A stretch of 37,606 nucleotides of DNA from assembly GCA_017627275.1 (NCBI GenBank), contig JAGAHC010000071.1, positions 1-37,606 on the forward strand, in the 5' to 3' direction. Source of the DNA: Lachnospiraceae bacterium (lineage in GTDB: Bacteria > Bacillota > Clostridia > Lachnospirales > Lachnospiraceae). This document shows, piece by piece, positions 6,802 to 16,033 of the stretch. Within the stretch, counting starts at the first letter, position 1. Each line of letters starts with the position of its first letter. A program made the translations under genes and the position numbers. The notes below the pieces were generated by a model. That model was not told where the DNA came from, did not search any database, and worked only from the letters and a program-made list of their open reading frames with translations.

Positions 6802-8208
6802 ATGTTTGGTGAAATTATTGGAAAGATCAGCGGGATCATGTACGGCTACGTTCTGATCATCATGCTGATCGCGGTCGGATTGTATTTTACGATCAAGACC
6901 AAGTTCGTGCAGTTCAAGCTTTTTGGGGAGTCGATCCGGCTCGTTACCGAGAAGCCGACGGAAGAGGGACAGGTTTCTTCCTTCCAGGCATTGATGGTTT
7001 CGACGGCATCCCGCGTCGGTACCGGTAACATCGTTGGTGTTTCAACGGCAATCTGCTTAGGCGGATACGGTGCCGTGTTCTGGATGTGGATCATCGCCAT
7101 CCTGGGCGGCGCTTCCGCATTCATCGAATCCACACTGGCGCAGATCTATAAAAGACGCGACTCCGAAGGCAACAGCTACGGCGGACCTGCCTACTATATC
7201 GAGGCAGCGCTGAAAAACCCGATCCTGGGCGCACTGTTTGCCATCAGCATGCTTCTGACCTATGCCGGCGGCTTCAACATGCTGGCATCCTACAACCTGC
7301 AGTCCACCTTCAGCGTGTACAGCTGGTATAACGCAAGCTGGACGCCGGCCGTGATCGGCGCGATCCTCGCGGTGCTGGTCGGCTACTGCCTCCTCGGCGG
7401 CGGCAAGCGCATCATCCACGTCACGTCGGCGCTCGTTCCCTTCATGGGACTGCTGTACGTGGTGGTCGCGATCCTGATCGTGATCATGCACATCGGACTT
7501 CTTCCGGGCGTGATCGGACAGATCTTTGCGGACGCATTTAATTTCAAGGCCATCTTCGGCGGCTTCTCCGGATCCTGCATGATGTACGGTATCAAGAGAG
7601 GTCTCTACTCCAACGAAGCCGGTGTCGGTTCCGCACCGAACGCGGCAGCCGCTTCCGCTGTCAGCCACCCGGTCAAACAGGGTCTGGTCCAGATGCTTTC
7701 CGTTTTCATTGACACACTGCTGCTTTGCACCTGCACCGCACTGATGTGCCTCTGCTCGGGCGTTGCCCCTTCCGCGGACATCGCGGGCGCGAGCTATGTA
7801 CAGGCTGCGATGCAGAACGCGCTCGGCGCCTTCGGCCCGATTTTCGTGACGGTCGCGATGGTCCTGTTCGCGTTCACCACGCTCCTTGGCAACTTCTACT
7901 ATGTAGATAACCTGCTGATCTATCTGAACGGCAAGAAAGAGCCGAGCAAACAGTTCATGTTCTGCTTCCGCATCATTGCCGCTGTCATCATCTTCCTCGG
8001 CGCTCTGATGAGCATGGGCACGGTTTGGGATCTGGCGGACGTCCTGATGGGCATCATGGCCATCATCAACCTCCCGGTCATCTGCATCGCAGGCGGCACG
8101 GCCATCAAGGCGCTCGAAGACTACGTGGAACAGAAGAAGGCCGGCAAGGATCCTGTCTTCAAGGCATCTACCGTTGGTCTGGAAGGCAAGACGGATTACT
8201 GGAACTAA
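6802..8208 (+). CDS. Sodium:alanine/glutamine symporter (AGCS family)
   Basis: An integral membrane amino-acid carrier of 468 residues with about ten to eleven membrane segments. Family hallmarks include ASRVGTGNIVGVSTAI near residue 75, SYGGPAYYIE, GFSGSCMMYGIKRGLYSNEA and GVGSAPNAAAAS. AGCS members import alanine, glycine or glutamine with sodium. The preceding glutaminase favours glutamine and the following racemase-like gene is compatible with alanine, so the substrate is open. The ATG at 6802 follows GAAAGGGGGAGAAGGA; a GTG at 6784 lies in the same frame but would put the ribosome binding site inside the coding region. The gene is preceded by a duplicated, hairpin-bearing leader, and only three bases separate its stop from the racemase-like gene. 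Confidence 0.93.
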   Translation: MFGEIIGKISGIMYGYVLIIMLIAVGLYFTIKTKFVQFKLFGESIRLVTEKPTEEGQVSSFQALMVSTASRVGTGNIVGVSTAICLGGYGAVFWMWIIAILGGASAFIESTLAQIYKRRDSEGNSYGGPAYYIEAALKNPILGALFAISMLLTYAGGFNMLASYNLQSTFSVYSWYNASWTPAVIGAILAVLVGYCLLGGGKRIIHVTSALVPFMGLLYVVVAILIVIMHIGLLPGVIGQIFADAFNFKAIFGGFSGSCMMYGIKRGLYSNEAGVGSAPNAAAASAVSHPVKQGLVQMLSVFIDTLLLCTCTALMCLCSGVAPSADIAGASYVQAAMQNALGAFGPIFVTVAMVLFAFTTLLGNFYYVDNLLIYLNGKKEPSKQFMFCFRIIAAVIIFLGALMSMGTVWDLADVLMGIMAIINLPVICIAGGTAIKALEDYVEQKKAGKDPVFKASTVGLEGKTDYWN

Positions 8209-8211
8209 AAC

Positions 8212-9291
8212 ATGTATCCTTTACTGACTGTAAATCTTCAGCATTTAAGAGAGAATGTTCGTGTGCTCCGCGCCCTGTGCGCGGAGCATGCCATTGAGAT
8301 CACAGGCGTCACGAAGGTATTTCGGGGCGATCCGGTGATCGCAAAGATCCTCGTGGAAGAGGGCATCACAAGGCTTGGCGACTCCAGGGTCGACAACCTG
8401 AAGCGCCTGCAGGGACTTTCTGCGGAAAAGTGGCTGATCCGACCGCCGATGCTAAGTGAAGTGCCGGAGCTCGTGGAGTTTGGCGATGCGTCGTTAAACT
8501 CGGAGTTGTCCGTCATCGAAGCCATCGACGAAGAGGCCGGCAGACAGGGAAGAGAGCATAAGATCATCCTGATGGCGGACCTGGGCGATATCCGCGAAGG
8601 CTATGTCGACCCGGACGAGCTGGTGGATGCGGCAAAAAAAGTGGCAGCCATGTCCCACGCAAAGCTCTACGGACTGGGCGTCAACCTGACCTGCTTTTCC
8701 TTTGTGCAGTACGATACGGAGAAGCTCACGCAGCTCCGGGACCTCGCAAAACGCGTGGAGGAAGAGACGGGCGTAAAGCTTTCCGTCGTCAGCGGCGGCA
8801 ACTCCGCCACCATCGACCTCATGCTGCGCGGCGGCATCCCGTCAGGCGTCAATAACCTGCGCCTTGGCGAATCCGTGCTCTTTGGCAAGGAGCGCGCGAA
8901 GTATCAGTACCTTCCGGGAACGCACCCGGACGTGTTCACCCTGCATGCGGAGATCGTGGAGCTCAAGGAGAAACCTTCCCTCCCCTGGGGAGACATCGGC
9001 GTTGATTCCTACGGCAAAAAACCAGCGTTCACCGACCGCGGCGACAGACGCTTGAAAGCCATCTGCGCCCTCGGCAAGCAGGACTTTGACGCCGAGACGA
9101 CCACCGCCTGCGACGAGGGCATCATCCTCCTCGGCGCCAGCTCCGACCACCTCATGCTCGACATCACCGACGCACAGAAGACCTACCGCGTCGGCGACAC
9201 CGTCGACCTGCAGCTCGGCTACTTTTCCACCATGCGCGCCTTCACTTCAGAGTACGTGCGCAAGGAGTATAGCGGGAACCACCATCCCTGA
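8212..9291 (+). CDS. orr: Ornithine/alanine racemase-like PLP enzyme
   Basis: A 359-residue pyridoxal-phosphate enzyme of the alanine racemase fold, most like clostridial ornithine racemases (MYPLLTVNLQHLRENVRVLR at the start). The PLP lysine is expected in GVTKVF (K35). GDSRVDNLK, the barrel segment YGLGVNLTCF and VVSGGNS are further family features. Orr interconverts L- and D-ornithine in oxidative ornithine breakdown, but related proteins act on alanine or are uncharacterised, so the substrate is not certain. It begins three bases after the symporter stop, without a clear ribosome binding site, suggesting translational coupling. The last codons and the stop lie inside a repeated terminator hairpin, so the tail NHHP is encoded by that element. 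Confidence 0.82.
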   Translation: MYPLLTVNLQHLRENVRVLRALCAEHAIEITGVTKVFRGDPVIAKILVEEGITRLGDSRVDNLKRLQGLSAEKWLIRPPMLSEVPELVEFGDASLNSELSVIEAIDEEAGRQGREHKIILMADLGDIREGYVDPDELVDAAKKVAAMSHAKLYGLGVNLTCFSFVQYDTEKLTQLRDLAKRVEEETGVKLSVVSGGNSATIDLMLRGGIPSGVNNLRLGESVLFGKERAKYQYLPGTHPDVFTLHAEIVELKEKPSLPWGDIGVDSYGKKPAFTDRGDRRLKAICALGKQDFDAETTTACDEGIILLGASSDHLMLDITDAQKTYRVGDTVDLQLGYFSTMRAFTSEYVRKEYSGNHHP

Positions 9292-9309
9292 GGAAACTGG
9301 TTCCTTTTT
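9275..9309 (+). terminator. Terminator, repeat family copy 1, overlapping the orr stop
   Basis: GGAACCA (9275-9281) pairs with TGGTTCC (9298-9304), followed by TTTTT. The loop contains ATCCCTGAGG, and the orr stop codon TGA is at 9289-9291 inside it. Related sequences occur at 16424, 22458 and 37326. Confidence 0.75.
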
Positions 9310-9314
9310 ACCCC

Positions 9315-9343
9315 TTGCATTTTTCGTTCTTCTACCTAATAAT
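9315..9343 (+). promoter_or_regulatory. Promoter of the ABC importer operon
   Basis: TTGCAT (9315-9320), 17 bases, AATAAT (9338-9343), directly after the orr terminator and about 50 bases before the lipoprotein start. A TATATCC segment further down is a weaker alternative. Confidence 0.5.
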
Positions 9344-9393
9344 AGTCTTGCGCTATATCCGGAGGGACCGGAACGGCAGCAAGGAGGAAAACA

Positions 9394-10956
9394 ATGAATA
9401 AAAGGATTTTTTTGGCGTGGACTCTTAGTGTAATGCTGGGAGCTTTTTTATTGTCCGGATGTGCGAACACCGCAGCCGGCAATGCGGGCAGTGCCGACAC
9501 CGCGGCGGAAGCGGCGGCGGAGAAGACGGAGCGCGCGAAAGCGAACGAAGCCGTCGTCGGCATTGCGCAGGACTTTGACAGCCTGGATCCGCATCACATG
9601 ACGGCAGCAGGCACGAAGGAGATCCTGTTCAACATTTACGAAGGTCTGATGAAGCCGAACGCGGCCGGCGAGATCGTGCCTGCGGTGGCTTCGGAATGCG
9701 AAAAAAGCGAAGACGGCAAGACCTACACGTTCACACTGCGTGACGGGGTGACCTTCCACAACGGCGAAGCCGTCACGGCGGAAGACGTCGTGTACTCCAT
9801 CAACCGCCGCAGAGACGGAAAGGACACGGCCGCGCAGCTGGAGGCGCTCTCCGTCATCGACGAAGTGCAGGGCGAAGGCAACACGGTCACGATCACGCTG
9901 AAGGAAGCCAGCAACGAATTCCTGGCGCACGTGATGAATGCCTACATCATCCCCGCGGACTATGCCGAGCTCGAGACCAAGCCGGTCGGAACGGGCCCGT
10001 TCAAATTCGTCTCCCGCGCGGTGCAGGATGAGATGGTACTGGAAAGATTCGACGAGTACTGGGGCGAAGCGCCCGGTCTCTCCAAGGTAACATTCAAGAT
10101 CCTGGAAAACGCGGAAGGCCTGATCCTCGGCCTCCAGAGCGGCGCGCTCGACCTGGTGGCGCACTTATCGAGCGACCAGATCGTGCAGCTGGAAGAAGGA
10201 GATTTCGAGATCGAAGAAGGCAGCATGAACCTGGTGCAGGCGCTGTATTTAAACAACGCGGTCAAGCCGTTTGACGACGTGCGCGTGCGGCAGGCGCTTT
10301 CCTATGCGATCGACAAACAGGCCGTGATCGACCTGGCGTTTGACGGATACGGCATTCCGCTGGGCACCTCGATGTTCCCGTCTTTTGAAAAATACTATGA
10401 CGCATCGCTGACAGACTATTATCCGCATGATGTGGAAAAGGCAAAGGAACTGCTGGCGGAAGCGGGCTACCCGGACGGCTTCTCCATGTCCATCACGGTG
10501 CCGAGCAACTACACGCCGCACGTCAATACCGCGACCGTCCTGGTCGAGCAGTTAAAGGAAGCCGGCATCACGGCGACCGTGGAGCCCGTGGACTGGGGCA
10601 CCTGGCTGGAAGAAGTCTACGGCAACCGCCAGTTTGAGAGCACCATCACCGGTCTGACGAGCGACAACATGACGGCAAGAAAGCTGCTGGAACGCTTCGG
10701 CAGCGAAGTGGGCAACAACTTCACCAACTATAACAACGCCGATTACGACGCGATCCTCGCGGAAGCACTGCAGGAAACGGACGACGCCAAGCAGACCGAA
10801 CTCTACAAGGCGCTGGAAAAGAACCTGACGGAGAACGCGGCCAACGTGTATCTGCAGGACATGGCGGATCTGGTGGCAGTCAGAAAGGGCCTTTCCGGTC
10901 TGACCTTCTACCCGATCTACGTGCTGGACGTTTCCGCCTTACACTGGGCCGAGTAA
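9394..10956 (+). CDS. ABC transporter substrate-binding lipoprotein (peptide/nickel family)
   Basis: The extracellular binding protein of the importer that follows, 520 residues. A lipoprotein signal peptide ends in the lipobox LLSGC, with C23 as the lipid anchor, followed by an Ala/Gly-rich linker. The mature part is a family 5 solute-binding protein: DFDSLDPHHMTAAGTKEILF, YEGLMKPN, VTFHNGEAVTAEDVVYSI and DDVRVRQALSYAIDK are typical. Binding proteins of this family carry oligopeptides, dipeptides, nickel chelates or opines; the ligand is not evident. The ATG at 9394 follows AAGGAGGAAAACA. It leads a run of seven genes through the pantothenate kinase, with small gaps or overlaps only. Confidence 0.93.
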   Translation: MNKRIFLAWTLSVMLGAFLLSGCANTAAGNAGSADTAAEAAAEKTERAKANEAVVGIAQDFDSLDPHHMTAAGTKEILFNIYEGLMKPNAAGEIVPAVASECEKSEDGKTYTFTLRDGVTFHNGEAVTAEDVVYSINRRRDGKDTAAQLEALSVIDEVQGEGNTVTITLKEASNEFLAHVMNAYIIPADYAELETKPVGTGPFKFVSRAVQDEMVLERFDEYWGEAPGLSKVTFKILENAEGLILGLQSGALDLVAHLSSDQIVQLEEGDFEIEEGSMNLVQALYLNNAVKPFDDVRVRQALSYAIDKQAVIDLAFDGYGIPLGTSMFPSFEKYYDASLTDYYPHDVEKAKELLAEAGYPDGFSMSITVPSNYTPHVNTATVLVEQLKEAGITATVEPVDWGTWLEEVYGNRQFESTITGLTSDNMTARKLLERFGSEVGNNFTNYNNADYDAILAEALQETDDAKQTELYKALEKNLTENAANVYLQDMADLVAVRKGLSGLTFYPIYVLDVSALHWAE

Positions 10957-10968
10957 CCGGACAGAGCA

Positions 10969-11922
10969 ATGAAGTATATCTTCAAACGGATCGGGCTCCT
11001 TCTCATCACGATGATCCTGGTCTCGTTTCTGACATTTTTGGCGTTCGAGATCGTCTCGGGCGATCCGGTCCGAAACATGCTCGGAACGGACGCTTCGCCT
11101 GCGCAGATCGAAGCACTCAGGCAGGAGCTGGGGTTAGACAAACCGTTTCTTTCGCGGTATGTCTCCTGGCTCCTGGGATTCTTCTCGGGCGACCTCGGCA
11201 GATCCTTCAGCTACAAGCAACCGGTCTGGGAGCTGATTTCCTCCAAGCTGGTCATCACGCTGGCGCTGAGTCTCATCAGTTTCGCCCTCATCATCCTGGT
11301 CTCCATCCCGCTGGGGGTGTTTTCCTATCAATGGGTGGGAGGGCCGCTCGACGGTGTGCGCACGGCCTTTAACCAGCTGTGCATGGCCGTCCCGCCGTTC
11401 TTTACGGGGATCCTTCTCTCCTGGACGTTCGGCGTCATTTTAAAAGTATTCACGCCGGGCGATTTTCCGGGCTTTGCAAAAGACCCCGGCGGGTCATTCG
11501 TACACTTATTCTTTGCGGCGATCTGCCTTTCGATCCCCCGGATCGCGATGACGGTGCGCATGATGCGCAGCACCATCGTGGATGAAATGAACAAGGCCTA
11601 TGTGCGCACGGCCATCAGCCGCGGCAACAACAGATGGAGCGTCCTGACAAGGCACGTGCTGAAAAACTCTCTCGTGCTGGTCGTCACCTTCCTCGGGCAG
11701 ACGCTGGCGGAGCTGGTCGCGGCGAGCATCGTCGTCGAGCAGGTGCTGGGCATTCCCGGGCTCGGCAGATTTTTGGTCGCATCCATTTCCCACCGAGACT
11801 ATCCCGTCGTGCAGGCGATCGTCGTGATCCTGGCATTCTGGGTCGTGCTCGCGGGGACCATCTCCGACATCGTGAACCGGCGCATCGACCCGCGCCTGAG
11901 GCTGGGAGGAGAAGACGAATGA
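10969..11922 (+). CDS. ABC transporter permease, DppB/NikB type
   Basis: First membrane subunit of the importer, 317 residues with about six membrane segments. The N-terminus (MKYIFKRIGLLLITMILVSF, then FEIVSGDPV) and the EAA-loop segment around IVDEMNKAYVRTAISRGNNR are characteristic of DppB/OppB-type permeases, as is VEQVLGIPGLGR. It pairs with the next gene product to form the channel for the substrate delivered by the lipoprotein. It starts 12 bases after the lipoprotein stop and its own stop overlaps the next start by four bases. Confidence 0.93.
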   Translation: MKYIFKRIGLLLITMILVSFLTFLAFEIVSGDPVRNMLGTDASPAQIEALRQELGLDKPFLSRYVSWLLGFFSGDLGRSFSYKQPVWELISSKLVITLALSLISFALIILVSIPLGVFSYQWVGGPLDGVRTAFNQLCMAVPPFFTGILLSWTFGVILKVFTPGDFPGFAKDPGGSFVHLFFAAICLSIPRIAMTVRMMRSTIVDEMNKAYVRTAISRGNNRWSVLTRHVLKNSLVLVVTFLGQTLAELVAASIVVEQVLGIPGLGRFLVASISHRDYPVVQAIVVILAFWVVLAGTISDIVNRRIDPRLRLGGEDE

Positions 11923-12728
11923 AAAAACGCATGAACGGATATCTCCTTGCGGGACTGATCATCACCTGCACCATCCTGGTCGTCGCCCTGATCGGCACCT
12001 TCTGGACGCCGTATTCGCCGACGGCGATGCAGTACGGCAAATTCCAGGCGCCGACGCTTGCGCATCTTTTCGGAACGGACCACTTCGGCAGAGACATCTT
12101 CAGCCGCGTGTTAAAGGGCACCGGCACCACGCTTTTTATCGCGCTCCTGACGGTGGGCATCGGCGCGGTGGTCGGCACCTTCATCGGCGCCGTGACGGGA
12201 TACTTCGGCGGCGTGGTGGACGACGTGCTCATGCGCTTTAACGACGCGCTCACCGCCTTCCCGAGCATCCTGCTCGCGCTTTTGATCATCAGCCTTTTGG
12301 GCCCGGGGAAAAAATACAACGTCATCCTGGCGCTCGGCATCGTCTTCATTCCGAGCTTTGCCCGCGTCACGCGGACGGCGTTTGCGAGCCTCCGCGATAC
12401 CAACTACGTCACCAGCGCGAGACTCATGGGCGCGGGGAACGCCCGCATCCTTCTGGTGCATCTTTTGCCGAACGTCCTGCGCGTCCTTCTGCCGGCATTC
12501 ACCATCGGCTTCAATAACGCGGTATTGGCGGAAGCCAGCATGAGCTTCTTAGGGATCGGCGTCACGCCGCCCGACGCGTCGCTTGGCTATATGCTTTCCG
12601 AAGCACAGGGCATGTTAAAGGCAGGCCCGTGGTATGCGATCTTTACGGGACTGACCATCGTACTGTTGGTCTTCGGTGTCGGGCTTCTCGGCGAAGGCAT
12701 GCAGGCCGCGGAAAAGGGGGTGGAGTGA
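11919..12728 (+). CDS. ABC transporter permease, DppC/NikC type
   Basis: Second membrane subunit, 269 residues, about six membrane segments. LFGTDHFGRDIFSRVLKGT is the hallmark DppC/OppC sequence, and the EAA loop follows in RVTRTAFASLRDTNYVTSAR with MGAGNARILLVHLLPNV. The ATG at 11919 overlaps the preceding stop (ATGA) after GGGAGGAGAAGACGA; longer open reading in this frame upstream runs within the previous gene and is not used. The stop shares one base with the next ATG. Confidence 0.93.
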   Translation: MKKRMNGYLLAGLIITCTILVVALIGTFWTPYSPTAMQYGKFQAPTLAHLFGTDHFGRDIFSRVLKGTGTTLFIALLTVGIGAVVGTFIGAVTGYFGGVVDDVLMRFNDALTAFPSILLALLIISLLGPGKKYNVILALGIVFIPSFARVTRTAFASLRDTNYVTSARLMGAGNARILLVHLLPNVLRVLLPAFTIGFNNAVLAEASMSFLGIGVTPPDASLGYMLSEAQGMLKAGPWYAIFTGLTIVLLVFGVGLLGEGMQAAEKGVE

Positions 12729-13519
12729 TGCTGGAAGTAAGAGATCTCCACATCCGGTTTTTGAACCGGGACAGAGAAGCGGTCGCCGGCATCTCGTTTA
12801 CCATTAAAGACGGCGAGATCATGGGCCTGGTGGGAGAGAGCGGCAGCGGCAAGACTGTCACCGCCATGAGCATCGCGGGACTCCTGCCGCGAAAGCAGTG
12901 CGAATTCTCGGGCGACATCCTCTTAAACGGCCAGGACCTTCTGCATGCCGAGCGGAAACTTCTCCGCAGCATGCACGGCAAGGACATCGGCGTCGTGTTC
13001 CAGGAACCGATGAGCGCGATGGACCCGCTCATGAAGGTCGGAGAGCAGGTGGGAGAAGTCCTGCGCATCCACACCGATCTTTCGAAGGAAGAACGCAGGG
13101 AAAAAGTCCTGCAGGTCATGCGTGAAGTCGAATTAAGAGACCCGGAAGCCGTGTACGAAAAGTATCCGCACGAGCTCTCCGGCGGCATGCTGCAAAGAGC
13201 CATGATCGGCGCCGCCATCGTGATCGAGCCGAGCCTCCTTCTTCTGGACGAGCCGACTACGGCGCTTGACGTAACGATCCAGGCGCAGATCCTGGAACTC
13301 TTAAAACGCCTGAACAGGGAGCGCGGCATCTCCATGCTGTTCATTTCCCACAACCTGAATGTCGTGCGCAAACTCTGCCGCCGCGTCGCCGTGATGCAGC
13401 GCGGCAAACTGGTGGAGTTGGGCGAGACGGAAGAGGTGTTTTTCCATCCCCTTCACCCGTACAGCAAAAAACTCATCGATGCCATCCCGACCAGGGATAA
13501 AAAACAAACAGAACCATGA
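12728..13519 (+). CDS. ABC transporter ATP-binding protein, DppD/NikD type
   Basis: First ATPase subunit, 263 residues. Walker A GESGSGKT is near residue 36, the Q-loop is in [14 protein letters not shown], the signature is [12 protein letters not shown], Walker B is [13 protein letters not shown] and the switch histidine is in FISHNL. At 263 residues it is close to NikD and clearly shorter than DppD/OppD (over 320), because only a brief tail after [12 protein letters not shown] remains. The start overlaps the previous stop by one base (TGATG), and its own stop overlaps the next start by four. Confidence 0.92.
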   Translation: MLEVRDLHIRFLNRDREAVAGISFTIKDGEIMGLVGESGSGKTVTAMSIAGLLPRKQCEFSGDILLNGQDLLHAERKLLRSMHGKDIGVVFQEPMSAMDPLMKVGEQVGEVLRIHTDLSKEERREKVLQVMREVELRDPEAVYEKYPHELSGGMLQRAMIGAAIVIEPSLLLLDEPTTALDVTIQAQILELLKRLNRERGISMLFISHNLNVVRKLCRRVAVMQRGKLVELGETEEVFFHPLHPYSKKLIDAIPTRDKKQTEP

Positions 13520-14262
13520 CGGAAGAAAACAACAACCTCGTTCTCGAAGTGAAGCACGTCAGCGCCGGCTACAAACGCGGCGGCTTCTTCGGGTACGGAC
13601 AAAAGTATAAAGAAGTCATCCATGACGTGGACTTCGTCGTGCACTACGGAGAGATCCTGGGACTCGTCGGAGAAAGCGGCACGGGAAAATCGACGCTCGC
13701 AAAAACGATCCTCGGGCTGATGGAACCCACGAAGGGAGAGATCGTTCACTACACCAAACGCCCGCAGATGATCTTTCAGGACTTTCACAGCTCCTTGAAT
13801 CCCGCCTACTCCGCGTGGTGGTCGGTGGAAGAACCGCTCCGCATCTTCGGAAAGTACGACGCGGAGGAGAGGGAAAGAAGAGTGCGGGAGATGCTTACGC
13901 GCGTGGGCCTGCAGGAGGAATTCTTCGCGTCGAAGCCGGATGAGCTTTCCGGCGGACAGAAGCAGCGCGTGAACATCGCTGCGGCCCTCATCCGCCGTCC
14001 CCGCTTCATCATCGCGGACGAACCGGTCAGTGCGCTCGACGTGACGATCCAGGCGCAGATCCTGAAGCTTTTGAAGCAGCTGCGCAACGAGCTGGACTTA
14101 AGCTACCTTTTTATTTCCCACGATTTAAACGTTGTCTACCAGCTCTGCGACCGGGTGCTCGTCATGAAGGACGGACGCATCGTCGAGCAGGGGACCGTGG
14201 AAGAAGTCTATAACAATCCGAAGGAAGAATATACCAGAAATCTGTTGGAGGCCAGCAAGTAA
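13516..14262 (+). CDS. ABC transporter ATP-binding protein, DppF/NikE type
   Basis: Second ATPase subunit, 248 residues. Walker [10 protein letters not shown]-loop [12 protein letters not shown], signature [13 protein letters not shown], Walker [14 protein letters not shown] and FISHDL are all present. Near residue 20 it has an insert [19 protein letters not shown], typical of the DppF/OppF side, in which a substrate-specific exporter-like loop precedes Walker A. It pairs with the preceding ATPase as a heterodimer that powers import. The stop is directly followed by the ATG of a phosphoesterase gene, so the operon continues. Confidence 0.92.
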   Translation: MTEENNNLVLEVKHVSAGYKRGGFFGYGQKYKEVIHDVDFVVHYGEILGLVGESGTGKSTLAKTILGLMEPTKGEIVHYTKRPQMIFQDFHSSLNPAYSAWWSVEEPLRIFGKYDAEERERRVREMLTRVGLQEEFFASKPDELSGGQKQRVNIAAALIRRPRFIIADEPVSALDVTIQAQILKLLKQLRNELDLSYLFISHDLNVVYQLCDRVLVMKDGRIVEQGTVEEVYNNPKEEYTRNLLEASK

Positions 14263-14817
14263 ATGATCCGCTACATTGCAGACACTCATTTCGACAGCGA
14301 AGACCTGATCTTCTATGACAACCGCCCCTTCGAGACGGCGGAAGAAATGAATGAGGCGCTCATCGCGAACTGGAACCGCGTCGTCGGAGACGAAGATACG
14401 ACCTACATCGTCGGCGACTTCCATGCGGGAGACGCTTTCCGATGGCGCGCGACACTGGAGAAACTGAACGGGAAGAAGATCCTCATCAAGGGAAACCACG
14501 ACGAATGGGATGTGATCGAAGCGGTGCGGGATCTCTTCGAAGACGTTGCGGAATACAAAGAGATCCGGGACGGAGAGGATCAGGTGGTTCTCTGTCACTA
14601 TCCGTCGCCCGCCTTTCACAATCATTACTTTGGCTGGATTCACCTGTATGGACATGTCCACTCCGCCTTTGAAGCAAACATCCTCGAGAAGAACAAGGAT
14701 CTGCTGAAGAAGCTGTACGCAAACGAAGGCGTCTGCCGCATGGCCAATGTGGGGGCGATGATGCCGTACATGGATTACACGCCGCGCACGCTCGCGGAGC
14801 TGAAGGAGGTCTTATGA
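14263..14817 (+). CDS. Small metallophosphoesterase (YfcE/MPP-like)
   Basis: A 184-residue calcineurin-like phosphoesterase. Metal-binding motifs appear in order: ADTHFDSEDLI (D-x-H), YIVGDFHAG (GD), IKGNHDEWD (GNHD), VVLCHYPSP (H) and LYGHVHS (GHxH). The substrate is unknown; relatives hydrolyse phosphodiesters or nucleotides. It starts at the base after the ATPase stop and overlaps the pantothenate kinase start by four bases, so it is translated as part of the importer-CoaX operon. A paralogue with the same motif order is encoded at 17645-18274 beside other transporters. Confidence 0.85.
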   Translation: MIRYIADTHFDSEDLIFYDNRPFETAEEMNEALIANWNRVVGDEDTTYIVGDFHAGDAFRWRATLEKLNGKKILIKGNHDEWDVIEAVRDLFEDVAEYKEIRDGEDQVVLCHYPSPAFHNHYFGWIHLYGHVHSAFEANILEKNKDLLKKLYANEGVCRMANVGAMMPYMDYTPRTLAELKEVL

Positions 14818-15620
14818 TCCTTGCCATCGACGTCGGCAACATCCACACGATCATGGGCTGCATCGACGAAACCAAAAAGGAACTGAGGGCGGAACACGTC
14901 TTCCGTTTCCGAACGGACCGGGCAGCCACGGCGCATGAGTATGCGATCAAGATGAAGGCGCTTCTGCAGCTGCAGGAGGTCGACCCGCAGTCTGTGCGGG
15001 GCGCGATCGTTGCTTCCGTCGTGCCGGCGCTCACCTCCACCGTTTCCGCTGCCGTCGAGATCCTCACCGGAGAGAAGGCCAGGATCGTCGGACCCGGCAT
15101 GAAGACCGGGCTGAAGATCATGCTGGATGACCCGGGGACCATCGCGGCGGACCTCGTCGTCGCGGCCGTCGCAGCCAAGGAAGAATATCCGCTGCCCTGC
15201 GTCATCATCGACATGGGGACCGCGACCACCATCACGGTCGTTGATGAAAACGGCGCCTACATCGGCGGCGCGATTTTACCCGGTGCTGCCGTCTCGCTGG
15301 AAGCGCTCACGGAGAACGCGTCCCTCCTTCCGGACATCGACATCGTCCCGCCCAAAAAGATCATCGCGACCAACACCATCGACGCCATGAAGGCCGGCAT
15401 CATCTTCGGACAGGCCGGCGCTATCGACGGAACGATCACACGGTTTGCCAAGGCGCTCGGCAGAGAACCGGCGAGCATCGTCACGACCGGCGGGACCGGC
15501 GCGCTGATCAGCCCGTACTGCGACCATGACATTCAGGTGGACGATCAGCTCCTCTTAAAAGGGCTTGCGATTCTCTGGAAAAAAACGGAATCTGAAAAGG
15601 GCGAAAAAAGAAAAAAATGA
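14814..15620 (+). CDS. coaX: Type III pantothenate kinase
   Basis: Phosphorylates pantothenate, the first step of coenzyme A synthesis, in the cytoplasm. The 268-residue protein has the ASKHA-fold motifs of CoaX: the N-terminal phosphate loop ILAIDVGNIHTIMG, DMGTATTITVVD near residue 125, GGAILPGAAVS and TTGGTGALI. The usual DVGNT reads DVGNI here, and the usual GADR-type segment reads AADLVV, the latter resembling other clostridial enzymes. The lysine-rich tail is longer than usual. It ends the importer operon, overlapping the phosphoesterase by four bases; the link between import and CoA synthesis may be only positional. Confidence 0.92.
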   Translation: MILAIDVGNIHTIMGCIDETKKELRAEHVFRFRTDRAATAHEYAIKMKALLQLQEVDPQSVRGAIVASVVPALTSTVSAAVEILTGEKARIVGPGMKTGLKIMLDDPGTIAADLVVAAVAAKEEYPLPCVIIDMGTATTITVVDENGAYIGGAILPGAAVSLEALTENASLLPDIDIVPPKKIIATNTIDAMKAGIIFGQAGAIDGTITRFAKALGREPASIVTTGGTGALISPYCDHDIQVDDQLLLKGLAILWKKTESEKGEKRKK

Positions 15621-15821
15621 GCGAATTGTGTGTCAATATCGCAAAAACCACAAGATATAGGTAAATCTTTCCCGTTCTGAGAAAAAAGATGATAAAAATT
15701 TAATATATCTGGAGAAAAATTTTAAAAGATATGATAGATTCTGTTATAGAGGCCATGCTACAATGGCACAGGACAGAGTGAAAAAATAGGTGTACTGTCC
15801 GATTATAGAAACGGGATTATC
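15621..15821 (+). promoter_or_regulatory. AT-rich intergenic region with extended -10
   Basis: A markedly AT-rich stretch with A- and T-runs between coaX and the small gene at 15822. TGCTACAAT at 15756-15764 is a good extended -10 element. No clear terminator was found for coaX; the GAAAAAAGAAAAAAATG at its end is not a hairpin. Confidence 0.4.
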
Positions 15822-16010
15822 ATGGCGGAAGAAAAAGCAAGAGTCGATAAAGGAACCTTTATCGTCAAAATTCAAAGGCGGGAGAATTTCACCTGGCAGG
15901 GCGAAGTAACTTGGGTCGAGAAAAAAGAAACCAAGTTCTTCCGCAGTGCGCTCGAACTTCTGAAGATGATCGACGGCGCGACCGAGGAGACGGAAGACGC
16001 GCAGGAGTAA
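15822..16010 (+). CDS. Small conserved protein of unknown function
   Basis: A 62-residue cytoplasmic protein. Its core (TFIVKIQRRENFTWQGEVTW, then a charged stretch, then FFRSALELLKMIDGA) resembles small Firmicutes proteins of unknown function that share a WQG-TW and FRSALEL pattern; that resemblance is from memory. It reads as an alternating strand pattern followed by an amphipathic helix. It is preceded by an extended -10 promoter and followed by a strong terminator, so it forms a single-gene unit. The ribosome binding site is weak (ACGGGATTATC). The protein is acidic at the end (EETEDAQE). Confidence 0.75.
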   Translation: MAEEKARVDKGTFIVKIQRRENFTWQGEVTWVEKKETKFFRSALELLKMIDGATEETEDAQE

Positions 16011-16033
16011 CAGATCCGGATACGACAGAGAAC

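Noticed and set aside
9394-13519. Nickel-specific import (NikABCDE) for a NiFe hydrogenase.
   Set aside because: The ATPase lengths are Nik-like, but the only hydrogenase seen is [FeFe], and the binding protein shows no nickel-specific feature, so the ligand is left open.
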